Shown in pieces: positions 8,107-17,277 of a stretch of 64,000 nucleotides of DNA. Both the position numbers and the translations under genes were made by a program. The stretch spans positions 1 through 64,000 of the forward strand of contig NZ_JMME01000006.1 of NCBI RefSeq assembly GCF_000686945.1. Direction: 5' to 3'. The first letter of the stretch is position 1. Each line of letters begins with the position of its first letter. Origin of the DNA: Selenomonas sp. AE3005 (GTDB lineage Bacteria > Bacillota > Negativicutes > Selenomonadales > Selenomonadaceae). The notes under the pieces are model-generated. The model saw only the letters and a list, made by a program, of their open reading frames with translations. It had not been told where the DNA came from and did not search any database.

Positions 8107-8147
8107 TACGATGGTCTTAGGGAAAGATTGGTAATCTGTGAGGAAAC

Positions 8148-8211
8148 ATGGACACTCTAAAGATAATCAATCTCCTTCAAGACGAATGTTAATATTATTT
8201 TATTGAAGGAG
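8148..8211 (+). promoter_or_regulatory. Conserved porin mRNA leader: upstream ORF and RBS-sequestering stem
   Basis: CTCCTTCAA (8172-8180) is complementary to TTGAAGGAG (8203-8211), which contains the porin Shine-Dalgarno, so a 9-bp stem would hide the ribosome site. GAGGAAACATGGACACTCT precedes it and opens a 14-codon ORF (8148-8192) with its own weak RBS. The same block recurs before the second porin (stem arms 9795-9802 and 9825-9832). Regulation is inferred from this conservation. Confidence 0.6.
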
Positions 8212-8221
8212 GAGTTTCTTT

Positions 8222-9574
8222 ATGAAAAAGACTCTCGTATCCGCTCTGACGACCGCTTTGGTTGTTGGTGCTGCCAGCACGACTTTTGCTGCTGCAAATC
8301 CGTTCTCCGATGTTCCTGCTGACCATTGGGCTTATGATGCTGTAAGCCAGCTGGCTGCTGACGGCGTAATCGAAGGTTATGGCGACAGCACCTTCAAGGG
8401 CAACCGTAACATCACCCGTTACGAAATGGCTCAGATGGTAGCTAAGGCTATGGCTAAGAACACCAGCGGTGTTGACAAGGCTCTCGTTGACAAACTGGCT
8501 GCTGAGTTCGCTGCTGAACTGAACAACCTGGGTGTTCGCGTTGCTAACCTCGAACGCAATGCTGACAAGGTTAAATGGAATGGTACTGCAGAGTACACTT
8601 TCTCCAACTATACGCAGGAAGATCGTGCAACTGATAGTCAGACCAACAATTTCTTGTTCCGTCTCGAGCCGTCCGCTGAAGTAAACAGCAACTGGCATGT
8701 AAAGGCTCGTCTCGATGCTAACATCAATTCCAAGAAGGATGCCGGCGATGATAATGGTGACAAGGTAGAGCTGAAACGTATTTGGGCTGAAGGCAAGTAC
8801 AACAACGTTACCGTAAAACTCGGTAAGTTCGCTACTCCTGATGACGATACTATCGCTGATACCGCTTACTCCGGTGCTGAAGTTGCTTATGCTCCGGCTC
8901 AGGGGTTCAATGCTGTTATTGGTGCTGGTCGTTTGAAAACTAATGCAGGGGATGCCGCTGGCGTTGCAAATGGCAAATTTGGTTGGGACGATAAATATGG
9001 CGTATTTCGTCAGCAAAACCAGTCTGCTGCTTATGCTTATGTAGGCGTTGGCTATAAGAAGAAGAAGTTCGATGGCGCTCTCCGTTACCATTATCTTGCT
9101 GGTGATGGATTCAATTACAAATATGTTCGTGTTACACCGAGAGGTCTTGTACCGGGAGTTCTTAAGAACTATTCCGAAAATGCAAATGAAGATAAGGCTG
9201 GTATTTGGCTGTTAAAGGCTAACTACAACTTCACCAAGGATTGGGGTGTAAAGGGCTTCTATGCTCAGAACCAGAAGGCTGACTTCTATAAGAAAGCTTA
9301 CAGCTTCGAAGTTGACTACAAGGGCGCTAAGGCTGAAAACAAAGGCTCTTGGGGCGTTTGGGCAGCTTACCGTTACTTCGGCAACAATGCTTTCGTTGCC
9401 ACTCCTTGGGATGTAATTCGTTTGAACCAGAAGGGTTTCGAAATCGGCGGTAACTATGCTCTGTTCAAGAACACGGTTATCACCCTCCGCTACGGCCATG
9501 GCAAGACGCTGAACGAATTCGGCGACAGCAAGACTGTAAACAACTACTTTGCTCGTGTAAACTTCTTCTTCTAA
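8222..9574 (+). CDS. SLH-domain outer membrane porin (OmpM type), copy 1
   Basis: Encodes 450 residues. A signal peptide (residues 1-23, ending TTFAA) is followed by one SLH domain (~25-78; FSDVPADHWAYDAVSQL, ITRYEMAQMVAKAM), a helical segment (~83-112) and an Asn/Lys/Tyr-rich C-terminal region that ends FFF, as expected for a 16-strand type beta-barrel. In Negativicutes such proteins tether the outer membrane to polyamine-modified peptidoglycan through the SLH domain while forming a general diffusion pore. The start follows GAAGGAGGAG. The first ~110 residues are almost identical to copy 2, while the barrel strands diverge. It is monocistronic, with its own promoter, leader and terminator. 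Confidence 0.93.
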   Translation: MKKTLVSALTTALVVGAASTTFAAANPFSDVPADHWAYDAVSQLAADGVIEGYGDSTFKGNRNITRYEMAQMVAKAMAKNTSGVDKALVDKLAAEFAAELNNLGVRVANLERNADKVKWNGTAEYTFSNYTQEDRATDSQTNNFLFRLEPSAEVNSNWHVKARLDANINSKKDAGDDNGDKVELKRIWAEGKYNNVTVKLGKFATPDDDTIADTAYSGAEVAYAPAQGFNAVIGAGRLKTNAGDAAGVANGKFGWDDKYGVFRQQNQSAAYAYVGVGYKKKKFDGALRYHYLAGDGFNYKYVRVTPRGLVPGVLKNYSENANEDKAGIWLLKANYNFTKDWGVKGFYAQNQKADFYKKAYSFEVDYKGAKAENKGSWGVWAAYRYFGNNAFVATPWDVIRLNQKGFEIGGNYALFKNTVITLRYGHGKTLNEFGDSKTVNNYFARVNFFF

Positions 9575-9593
9575 GAAAAAGTTGCAAGCATAC

Positions 9594-9622
9594 AAAAACC
9601 TGCCTCTCGGGGCAGGTTTTTT
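9594..9622 (+). terminator. Terminator of porin copy 1
   Basis: AAAAACCTGCC and GGCAGGTTTTTT form a strong stem with a T run. Confidence 0.92.
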
Positions 9623-9697
9623 ATTTGCAATAATGACGCAGCCACGCACAGGACGGCTTTTTCAGGTGTTTTTCATATTTTCTAACGGAATTTTAAT

Positions 9698-9726
9698 TTG
9701 ACTTTTAAAATCAATAATGGTATCCT
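9698..9726 (+). promoter_or_regulatory. Sigma70 promoter of the second SLH porin
   Basis: TTGACT (9698-9703), a 17-base spacer and TATCCT (9721-9726), in the same place relative to the conserved leader as the promoter of copy 1. Confidence 0.8.
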
Positions 9727-9842
9727 GTACGTAATCTAAAAGGAAAATTGGCAAACTTAGAGGAAACATGGACACTCTTAGGCCTAACCAATCTTCCTTC
9801 AAGACAAGTGTTAATTTTATTTTATTGAAGGAGGAGATTCTC

Positions 9843-11117
9843 ATGAAGAAGACTCTCGTATCCGCTCTGACGACCGCTCTGGTTGTTGGTGCTGCCAGCA
9901 CGACTTTCGCTGCTGCAAATCCGTTCTCCGATGTTCCTGCTGACCATTGGGCCTATGACGCTGTAAGCCAGCTGGCTGCTGACGGCGTAATCGAAGGTTA
10001 TGGCGACAGCACCTTCAAGGGCAACCGTAACATCACCCGTTACGAAATGGCTCAGATGGTAGCTAAGGCTATGGCCAAGAACACCAAGGGTGCTGACAAG
10101 GCCCTCGTTGACAAACTGGCTGCTGAATTCGCTGCTGAACTGAACAACCTGGGTGTTCGCGTTGCTAACCTCGAACGCAATGCTGACATGGTTAAGTGGA
10201 ATGGCCAGGCTCGTTACACGTTCTCCCGTACTTCTACAGAAAACGGTAATGATTCCAGCAAGAATGAGTTCTTGTTCCGTCTCGAACCGTCTGCGGAAGT
10301 AAACAGCAACTGGCATGTAAATGCTCGTCTTGATGTTTCCACTAACGCAAAGACTGACGCTGGTGAGGACGATTCTGACAAGGTTTCCTTGAAACGTGTT
10401 TGGGCACAGGGCGATTACAAAAACTTCAAGGTTAAACTTGGTAAGTTCGCTCCGGTGCAGAACAACACCATTGCTGATACCCAGTTCTCCGGTGCTGAAG
10501 TTTCCTTTGGTAAGGATGTAAAGGCTATTCTCGGTGCTGGCCGTATTAGTTCTGATGACTTTGGTTTTTATAATAAGACCACTAAGGCTAATGAGCTTGG
10601 CGGCTCTGCTGCTAACTACCAGTATGTTGGTGTAGAAGGCAAGAAGAGCAAATTCAATGGTGGCCTGTACTGGCATCATATCAGCTCCAGCGATTTGTCT
10701 AATTTAGGCGGCTATACAGATGATCCTGTTAACGATCGCAAGGACGAGTATAACATTATCTCCGCTCAGGCAGGCTATCGTTTCAACAAGAACGTTGCTG
10801 TAAATGGTTTCTATGCTCAGAACCGTAACGCTGAAAACTACAAGAAAGCAGCTGGCCTCGAAGTAGACTACAAAGGCGCACAGGCTGAAAACAAGGGCAC
10901 CTGGGGTGCCTGGGTAGCTTACCGTCATATTGGTAAATACGGCGTTGTAAAACCGACTTGGGATGCTATCGGCCGCAACCAGAAGGGTTGGGAAATCGGT
11001 GGTAACTACACTATCTTCAAGAATGTTGTAGCTACGCTCCGTTATGGTCGTAACAAGACCCTCAATACTGACAAGACTGTTAACACCTACTTCGGTCGTG
11101 TACAGTTCTTCTTCTAA
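9843..11117 (+). CDS. SLH-domain outer membrane porin (OmpM type), copy 2
   Basis: Encodes 424 residues with the same architecture as copy 1: signal peptide, SLH domain (~25-78), short helical region and beta-barrel ending VQFFF. ATG 9843 was chosen because it follows GAAGGAGGAG and aligns with copy 1. An in-frame ATG at 9768 would add 25 residues ahead of the signal peptide; it corresponds to the leader ORF of copy 1, which here happens to stay open into the porin. Surface-exposed loops differ from copy 1, as expected for porins under immune or phage selection. Its role is outer-membrane permeability and envelope tethering. Confidence 0.93.
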   Translation: MKKTLVSALTTALVVGAASTTFAAANPFSDVPADHWAYDAVSQLAADGVIEGYGDSTFKGNRNITRYEMAQMVAKAMAKNTKGADKALVDKLAAEFAAELNNLGVRVANLERNADMVKWNGQARYTFSRTSTENGNDSSKNEFLFRLEPSAEVNSNWHVNARLDVSTNAKTDAGEDDSDKVSLKRVWAQGDYKNFKVKLGKFAPVQNNTIADTQFSGAEVSFGKDVKAILGAGRISSDDFGFYNKTTKANELGGSAANYQYVGVEGKKSKFNGGLYWHHISSSDLSNLGGYTDDPVNDRKDEYNIISAQAGYRFNKNVAVNGFYAQNRNAENYKKAAGLEVDYKGAQAENKGTWGAWVAYRHIGKYGVVKPTWDAIGRNQKGWEIGGNYTIFKNVVATLRYGRNKTLNTDKTVNTYFGRVQFFF

Positions 11118-11141
11118 TCCTACGATTAGCGGATTATCAGA

Positions 11142-11183
11142 CACAAGAAAGGCCTCCACTAGAGTGGAGGCCTTTTTCTTGTG
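11142..11183 (+). terminator. Terminator of porin copy 2
   Basis: GGCCTCCACT and AGTGGAGGCC form a 10-bp stem with a 2-base loop, flanked by AAGAAA and TTTTTCTT. Confidence 0.92.
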
Positions 11184-11290
11184 CATTTTCTATATGGCAT
11201 AAATTGTTTCCCTATGGAAAAATAACGGCAATGGCGGTATAATATTAAAGTGTTGGATTGTATGATTATCTCGATGTGAGGAGAGATTTA

Positions 11291-12823
11291 ATGAATAAAA
11301 ATGCAAAACTGGCCGGGGTGATAATGACCGCCATGCTATTACCGTCACTGAGCGGGACAGCCATGGCTGCTTACAGTGCAGACTCGGACACGGGGATTAC
11401 GGCACTGGATTATATCGAAAATGCTCACCGTGCAGAACGCGAAAACCGCCTAACAGAAGAACAGAAAAAACTGTTGGCTGATGCAGCGGAGTTTGGCAAG
11501 TCATTGCAGTACCCACTGGATAAAAAGAAGGCCTCGCCTATAGCTTTTGAAGGTGAAGACCTTACTTACGATGAACGCGACGGCAGTTTTATAGCCAAGG
11601 GCAAAGTGGATATTTTGCAACTCGACGCGCATCGTTTTCAAAGTGAATTAGTCACGGGTAATACCAAGACCGAGGATATCAGTGTCCCGGATAAGGCACA
11701 TGTTTTGCAAATGACGCCGGGGCAGACCAGAGTGACTTTGGATGGTTACAAGGTCAAATATAATTACGGCAAAAAGATTGGCTCCATGGAAGATGGCAAG
11801 GGCAAGGCCGGAGCACATTATATCACGGGTAAGCGTTTTGAGTTTTACCCTGAAAAAATCGTTGTTTACAACGGTACTGATACCAAGTGCGGTGCCCAAA
11901 AGCCGGACTACCACATGGCGGCAGAAAAGATGGTCATTTATCCTAACGATAAAGTAGTTATGGATAAGGTACGTTTCTGCATCAAAGGAAAAACGATTTT
12001 TACGCGTGACCATTATGAGGCCGGCATTGGGGATAATGCCAGTGGCGATAAAACATGGCCCAGAGTTGGTTACAACAGTAAGGATAAATTGTGGATTAGC
12101 TGGGGACAAAAATTCGGTCTGCGTCCGAACGTAGCTCTTAATACTAATTTTATGGTAACAGGTGCCGATGGTTGGCGCAGCAATTATGATATTACGTGGG
12201 GCAACCGTGGTATGTCCACAGGCGTCAGATATGGTTATTTTCAAGATAGCAATGATAAGTGGATAAAGAAACAGCCGTCCTATTTTTGGAATTATGGACA
12301 TCGGCTGGGACACAGTCATTTTACTTACAGTCTGGGCGTTGAACATGGTGAATGGTACGGCAATGGTGTTCATAGTGATCACACGGAATATAATTTCGGC
12401 TTAGGCTATGACCCGATAAAGTTCAACCGCTACACGCTTTACCTGCATACAGGTTATAATATCACCAAAGAATCTTACAATGCCTCAAAGGTGAATGGTT
12501 TTACGGCTGATGCTGTGCTGACCAAGGACTTTGATGACCGTTGGGCTGCTTATGTGGGATATCATTACAGCAAGAAGAACAGCAGAAATACCCTGTTTAC
12601 CTATAATACGGACGATTACTCACGTAAACTGGAGTCCGGGTTCAGTTATCGTATAGACGACAAAAACCGCCTGGCTGTAGGTACTAAGTACGATATGGAC
12701 CATAGGGAATGGAAAAACATTGACTACTATTGGTATCATGATATGCATTGTACTCAGTTTATTCTGCGATATAAGTCCAAGGAAAATTCCTGGAATGTAC
12801 GTTGGGAGTTTACACCCTGGTAA
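11291..12823 (+). CDS. lptD: LPS-assembly protein LptD/OstA homologue
   Basis: Encodes 510 residues. It begins with a signal peptide (MNKNAKLAGVIMTAML...GTAMA), followed by an OstA-type N-terminal domain (FEGEDLTYDERDGSFIAKGK, ~90-110) and a Tyr/Trp-rich beta-barrel that ends in Trp. LptD is the outer-membrane gate that inserts lipopolysaccharide. It is shorter than E. coli LptD (784), which is common for diderm Firmicutes. The ATG at 11291 follows GTGAGGAGAG; an in-frame ATG at 11258 lies further upstream without an RBS. The gene heads the LPS core/heptose cluster, with the kinase starting 14 bases after its stop, which supports the role. A TATAAT at 11238-11243 may be its -10 box. Confidence 0.82.
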   Translation: MNKNAKLAGVIMTAMLLPSLSGTAMAAYSADSDTGITALDYIENAHRAERENRLTEEQKKLLADAAEFGKSLQYPLDKKKASPIAFEGEDLTYDERDGSFIAKGKVDILQLDAHRFQSELVTGNTKTEDISVPDKAHVLQMTPGQTRVTLDGYKVKYNYGKKIGSMEDGKGKAGAHYITGKRFEFYPEKIVVYNGTDTKCGAQKPDYHMAAEKMVIYPNDKVVMDKVRFCIKGKTIFTRDHYEAGIGDNASGDKTWPRVGYNSKDKLWISWGQKFGLRPNVALNTNFMVTGADGWRSNYDITWGNRGMSTGVRYGYFQDSNDKWIKKQPSYFWNYGHRLGHSHFTYSLGVEHGEWYGNGVHSDHTEYNFGLGYDPIKFNRYTLYLHTGYNITKESYNASKVNGFTADAVLTKDFDDRWAAYVGYHYSKKNSRNTLFTYNTDDYSRKLESGFSYRIDDKNRLAVGTKYDMDHREWKNIDYYWYHDMHCTQFILRYKSKENSWNVRWEFTPW

Positions 12824-12837
12824 GGGAGTCGTGTTTT

Positions 12838-13824
12838 ATGAAAGAAGAATTAGCCGGTATCATTGACGAGATACAGGGCAAACGTATATTGGTTATCGGT
12901 GACATGGTGGCCGATATTTATCTGGAGGGGCGCATTTCTAGGATTTCCCGGGAGGCGCCTGTCCTGGTGCTGCAGCAGGCCGGGGAAAAAATCATCGCCG
13001 GCGGTGCGGCCAACGTGGTCAATAATGTGGCGACTTTGGGCGGTCAGGCTTTTGCCGTGGGGCTGTTGGGGCTCGATAATGCGGCCAAGGGCTTGAAAGC
13101 GGCGTTGGAGAAGAACGGCGCACATACAGACGGGCTGTTCTGCGATGAAAAGCGCCCTACAATTGCCAAGACCAGAGTTATTGCCGGGGGGCGGGCGACG
13201 GTCAGCCAGCAAATTGTCCGCATTGACCGGGAAAGTGACGAACCCATGACGGCGGCATTTGAACAGCTGTTATTGCAGTATGTCAAGGGGCTGCTGCCGC
13301 AGGTTGACGGCGTGGTGCTTAGTGACTATGGCTCCGGGACGATAACGGAGGCCCTGCAGGCCATGATAATCTCATACTGCCGGGAGTATAATATCCCCAG
13401 TATGGTCGATTCCCGTTATGATATTCACCGCTTTAAAAATATCGGCTATGTCAAGCAGAATGATGCCGAACTGGCGGCGGCTGTCGGACGGAGTCTGCCC
13501 GATGACGAAAGCCTGTTCACGGCCGGACAGGAGCTTTTGACGGAGCTGGCGGCTGATGGTGTGCTTATCACACGCGGCGAAAAGGGCATGGTGCTGCTGG
13601 AAAAGGACGGGGCTATTCATGATATCCCCGTGGCCGACAAGAGTGAAGTTTTCGATGTATCCGGTGCCGGTGATACATGCGTGGCTACGGTGATTCTGGC
13701 ACTGGCGGCCGGGGTGGAACCTGCCCGGGCGGCAGAACTCAGCAATGTGGCCAGCGGTATCGCCGTGCGCAAGCTGGGCACCGCTACAGTTTCCGGTGAG
13801 GAACTGCGCCGAGCGTTGCGCTGA
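12838..13824 (+). CDS. PfkB-family kinase, HldA/RfaE1-like paralogue
   Basis: Encodes 328 residues of the ribokinase/PfkB fold. Visible motifs are [21 protein letters not shown] (N-terminal substrate region), [15 protein letters not shown] (~52-66), VVLSDYGSG (~155-163) and the C-terminal catalytic DVSGAGDT (~273-280, Asp base). It resembles the kinase half of HldE, which phosphorylates D-glycero-D-manno-heptose 7-phosphate at C1. It is followed after 10 bases by the adenylyltransferase half as a separate gene. A second and more canonical copy lies at 18432-19409, so one of the two may act on a different sugar phosphate. Start ATG follows AAGGGAG. Confidence 0.78.
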   Translation: MKEELAGIIDEIQGKRILVIGDMVADIYLEGRISRISREAPVLVLQQAGEKIIAGGAANVVNNVATLGGQAFAVGLLGLDNAAKGLKAALEKNGAHTDGLFCDEKRPTIAKTRVIAGGRATVSQQIVRIDRESDEPMTAAFEQLLLQYVKGLLPQVDGVVLSDYGSGTITEALQAMIISYCREYNIPSMVDSRYDIHRFKNIGYVKQNDAELAAAVGRSLPDDESLFTAGQELLTELAADGVLITRGEKGMVLLEKDGAIHDIPVADKSEVFDVSGAGDTCVATVILALAAGVEPARAAELSNVASGIAVRKLGTATVSGEELRRALR

Positions 13825-13834
13825 AGGAGTATAT

Positions 13835-14296
13835 ATGTTAGTTGCACGTAAAGATATAAAGACTTTTTGTGAAATCCTGCGGCAGGGCGGTAAGAGAATC
13901 GTCTTTACCAATGGCTGTTTTGATATTCTGCATGCCGGGCATGTTACGTATCTGGAGGCGGCCAAGGCACAGGGCGATATTCTTGTGCTGGGGCTGAACA
14001 CAGACGAATCGGTGCGTCGTCTGAAGGGGCCGGAGCGTCCTATCAACGGTGAGCTCGACCGGGCCAAGGTCGTGGGGGCGTTAAAGGCCGTGGATTATGT
14101 AGTGTTCTTTGGCGAACAGACAGCAGAGGCCGTGATTGCCGAAGTGCGTCCCGATGTGTACGTCAAGGGCGGTGACTATACGCTGGACACCCTGCCCGAG
14201 GCCAAAATAGTGCAGAGCTACGGCGGCAAAGTGGCTTTTATTGACATGGTCGAGGGGCGCTCGACGACGAATATAATCAAGAAGATAAAGAGTTAA
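13835..14296 (+). CDS. hldC: D-glycero-beta-D-manno-heptose 1-phosphate adenylyltransferase
   Basis: Encodes 153 residues, a stand-alone equivalent of the C-terminal half of bifunctional HldE. The nucleotidyltransferase signature [20 protein letters not shown] (residues ~19-38, HxGH motif) and the late [12 protein letters not shown] are typical. It makes ADP-heptose from heptose 1-phosphate and ATP in the cytoplasm. ATG at 13835 follows AAGGAG; a longer in-frame ORF reaching back to 13745 runs inside the kinase gene. It is flanked by a heptose kinase paralogue and a GT9 transferase in one operon. Confidence 0.92.
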   Translation: MLVARKDIKTFCEILRQGGKRIVFTNGCFDILHAGHVTYLEAAKAQGDILVLGLNTDESVRRLKGPERPINGELDRAKVVGALKAVDYVVFFGEQTAEAVIAEVRPDVYVKGGDYTLDTLPEAKIVQSYGGKVAFIDMVEGRSTTNIIKKIKS

Positions 14297-14300
14297 GGAA

Positions 14301-15323
14301 ATGAAGAATTTTTTAATCGTGAAATTAAGTGCCATCGGCGATGTGCTCCATGCCCTGCCGGTGGCTTATGCCTTGAAGGACAGGTATCCTGATTGCCATA
14401 TCAGCTGGGTGGTGGAACCGGCAGCCTATGAAATCCTCAAAATGGTGCCGGTGATTGACGAGCTGATTCTGTTCAAGAAGAAGGAGTTCCGTTCTCTCGG
14501 CGGCTTTATGCAAAACTTCGGCCCGTTGCGCCGTCAGCTAAAAAAGCGGCATTATGATGTATCCCTGGATTTGCAGGGGCTGTTTAAATCGGCGGCTATC
14601 ACCTGGGTGGCCGGGGCTAAGGAAAAAATCGGTACCTGCTTTATGCGCGAGGGCAGCGACAAAATAAGCCGTCCCGTCGTGGGGCCGAATGCCCGTAATC
14701 ATGTCATTGAGCAGTATCTCGATGTGGCCCGGGCTTTGGGGTGTAATGGTGATCAGATAAAGTTTGGCATCGAAGTGCCGGAACGGGAACAGGATATCGC
14801 GCGCCGGCTGCTCGCTCAGTGCGGTATGAATGCCAGCAATCCTTATGTGGCCTTGGTTATCGGCGCCAGCAGTCCCAACAAGCGCTGGACGTCCGAGGGC
14901 TTTGCCAAGTTGTCGGACTGGCTCTATGAGCAGCGGCTGATTCCCGTTATGGTGGGCGGCGGCCCGCGTGAGGAACAATGGGCGCAGGAAATTGAGTATA
15001 TGACGGACGTGCCGCCGGTAAATCTGGTGGGACGCACGACGCTGTCGCAGCTGGCGGCGGTGCTGCAGGGGGCGGCCTTTACGGTCTGCGGTGACACCGG
15101 TCCCGGCCATTTATCCCTGGCGTTGGGGACAAAGACCATCATGCTTATCGGCCCGACGAATATCAATCGCACCGGCCCGTATACGCAGATGGAAAATGCT
15201 GTGCAAATCAGCCGTGACTGCCGCTACTGTTGGAAACGCAGCTGTCCCAAGGGCCTGGACAAGGAATGTATGGAGGACATAACCGTAGACATGGTGGCAC
15301 GGAAAATAAAGGAGATTTATTGA
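14301..15323 (+). CDS. GT9-family heptosyltransferase (WaaC/WaaF-like), first copy
   Basis: Encodes 340 residues. The N-terminus FLIVKLSAIGDVLHALPVAY is the GT9 signature, and the C-terminal half has the ADP-heptose-binding pattern FTVCGDTGPGHLSLALGTK (~255-273) with a following GPTNINRTGP. GT9 enzymes add L-glycero-D-manno-heptose to the LPS inner core at the cytoplasmic face of the inner membrane. Four bases separate it from the adenylyltransferase and one base from the LtaS-like gene, so translation is probably coupled. Whether it is heptosyltransferase I or II cannot be decided without alignment; WaaC is slightly favoured by its length and order. Confidence 0.85.
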   Translation: MKNFLIVKLSAIGDVLHALPVAYALKDRYPDCHISWVVEPAAYEILKMVPVIDELILFKKKEFRSLGGFMQNFGPLRRQLKKRHYDVSLDLQGLFKSAAITWVAGAKEKIGTCFMREGSDKISRPVVGPNARNHVIEQYLDVARALGCNGDQIKFGIEVPEREQDIARRLLAQCGMNASNPYVALVIGASSPNKRWTSEGFAKLSDWLYEQRLIPVMVGGGPREEQWAQEIEYMTDVPPVNLVGRTTLSQLAAVLQGAAFTVCGDTGPGHLSLALGTKTIMLIGPTNINRTGPYTQMENAVQISRDCRYCWKRSCPKGLDKECMEDITVDMVARKIKEIY

Positions 15324-15324
15324 C

Positions 15325-17262
15325 ATGAGGCTTAGGGGATATTGGCACAATATCCAATTGGATTTACGGTTGTTCTTCTTTTTACTATTGTTGATGGCGC
15401 TGTACCGCGTGCTATTTATGGCCGGCATGAGCAGTTTTATGGGCCCGGCGGCGGATATGCAGGATATTCTGGTTTCCAACTTTGTGGGCATCAGACTGTC
15501 CTTAAAAAGTGCCGGCGGCTTTGCCCTGCTGGGCTTTGTGCTGGCAACTTTGCCGGCCCTGGTTATTCCCAGGCTGCACTGGGGCAGGGTGCGGCTCGTG
15601 GTGGGCGGCCTGGCCAGTTTTCTGCTGACCGTGCTGTTTATCGCCCGGTTTCCATATTATAAAGAATTTCACATGACATACAGCATGCAGATTTTTCAGG
15701 GTTGGCACGATGATAAGACAGCCCTGCTCGGTACGATGGTGCATGAGTACGGTCTGATTCAGGGGCTGGCAGCTGCTGTAATCGTCACGGCTGTGCTGAC
15801 CTGGATCCTGCATAAACTGCTGAGCCGGCCCACGAAGGAAATAAACTTGCCCATAGGCAGCTGGGGTGCAGGTATACTGGCGTTTGTCATCACCTTTGCC
15901 TTTATGTTTTTCTGCCGCTGGGGCGGTGGTGTTTCCTACGCCACCGGCGTGAACTGGGAACATTGCGCCCTGACCAAAGATGATTTCCTCAATGAGTGTA
16001 TTCTGGACGATGTGCAGGGCATATACCGCGCCATCAATACGGAAAAACGCATGCAGCAGGGGGATATCTATGGCGTGGACAAGGCAGCCCTGGCGCAGAT
16101 ACAGGAGGCTGACGCTGCCCGGGCTATTGCCAGACAGACACCGGGAGCCAAGCTGGCCAAACCGCGTCACATTTTTATCATTCTCGAAGAAACCGGCATG
16201 CAGTGGCCGCTGCTGGCTAAGTATGAGGAATTGCATATCGCTGATGGTATAAAGGGCCTGGGCAAGGACGAACAAGGCTATTATACGCCGAACTTCATGC
16301 CCAATGGGGAATTCACTTCCGTGGCGATTACCGGTATTATTACAGGTATTCCCGAGATAAATGTCCGGGTAAATTACCAGCCGCGCAGTTATAAGGGGCT
16401 TTATCCCACTGCGCTGTCGATTCCGTTCCATGAGCTGGGCTACAAAGTTGACTTTTGGTACGGCGGTGCACCGTCCTGGGACGCGATAAGCCGCCTGGCG
16501 ATGGCGCAAGGCTTTGATAATTTCTACGGGTTCCCGGAACTGCATGCACCCAAGACGACACCGTGGGGCACGAACGATGGCTATCTGTTTGCCGCGCTTA
16601 AACAGCATTTAGACCAGGAAGAACCAACGGTGCATGTCATTATGACCACCAGCAACCATCCGCCATATAATCTGGATTTGCAGGCGGAAGGGTTTGATGT
16701 AGATAAGGCTGAGGAACTGGTACGCAAATTGATTCCCGATGAAAAGGACCCCCATAATCTGGCGGTTGAGCTCGGGCATTACTGGTACATGGACAAAGTG
16801 GTGACGAATTTTGCCCGGGAGACACTGGCTGCCTATCCGGACAGTTTGTTTGTCATTACCGGCGACCATGCGGTGCGTTCGAATCCGGGGCCCAAGCCCA
16901 CGTTGTTTGAATTCCAGTCCGTGCCGTTTGTCCTGTACGGAAACGGGGTAAACAAGGATATTCTGCCGCATAATGCGGTGGGCGGCTGTATCGGCATTAC
17001 GCCGACGCTGCTGAACCTCATTGCACCGGCAGGTTTTAAATACAATTCGGTAGCACCAGCTATCGGTGACTGGCCGGCGGCGTTTAACCGCAGCACATTC
17101 CTGACTGACAAAGTCATCGGCCGTATTGAGGACGACAAGACGGAACTTTTGCCCGGGATAGAGGACGCAGATATGCAGGCCGAACGGGGCAAACTGGACA
17201 GTTTCCTCAAGGAAATGCGTACCATGGGCTACTGGCTGGTCACGCATGGCGGTAATCAGTAA
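15325..17262 (+). CDS. LtaS/OpgB-like membrane sulfatase-fold phosphoglycerol or phosphoethanolamine transferase
   Basis: Encodes 645 residues. Five hydrophobic segments occupy residues ~10-200, followed by a periplasmic alkaline-phosphatase/sulfatase domain (~285-600). The likely catalytic Thr lies in NGEFTSVAITGII, and metal-ligand blocks TTSNHPPYNL and VITGDHAVRSN are recognisable. This family transfers phosphoglycerol (LtaS, OpgB) or phosphoethanolamine to glycans or lipids. In an LPS core operon, decoration of the core or lipid A is the more plausible role. The ATG at 15325 begins one base after the previous stop, with AAAGGAG upstream. A glycerol or ethanolamine specificity is undecided. 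Confidence 0.8.
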   Translation: MRLRGYWHNIQLDLRLFFFLLLLMALYRVLFMAGMSSFMGPAADMQDILVSNFVGIRLSLKSAGGFALLGFVLATLPALVIPRLHWGRVRLVVGGLASFLLTVLFIARFPYYKEFHMTYSMQIFQGWHDDKTALLGTMVHEYGLIQGLAAAVIVTAVLTWILHKLLSRPTKEINLPIGSWGAGILAFVITFAFMFFCRWGGGVSYATGVNWEHCALTKDDFLNECILDDVQGIYRAINTEKRMQQGDIYGVDKAALAQIQEADAARAIARQTPGAKLAKPRHIFIILEETGMQWPLLAKYEELHIADGIKGLGKDEQGYYTPNFMPNGEFTSVAITGIITGIPEINVRVNYQPRSYKGLYPTALSIPFHELGYKVDFWYGGAPSWDAISRLAMAQGFDNFYGFPELHAPKTTPWGTNDGYLFAALKQHLDQEEPTVHVIMTTSNHPPYNLDLQAEGFDVDKAEELVRKLIPDEKDPHNLAVELGHYWYMDKVVTNFARETLAAYPDSLFVITGDHAVRSNPGPKPTLFEFQSVPFVLYGNGVNKDILPHNAVGGCIGITPTLLNLIAPAGFKYNSVAPAIGDWPAAFNRSTFLTDKVIGRIEDDKTELLPGIEDADMQAERGKLDSFLKEMRTMGYWLVTHGGNQ

Positions 17263-17277
17263 ACAGGGGGGACACGC

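Noticed and set aside
9768-9842. N-terminal extension of porin copy 2
   Set aside because: The extension matches the non-coding leader of copy 1 and would block the signal peptide; the downstream ATG has the strong RBS.
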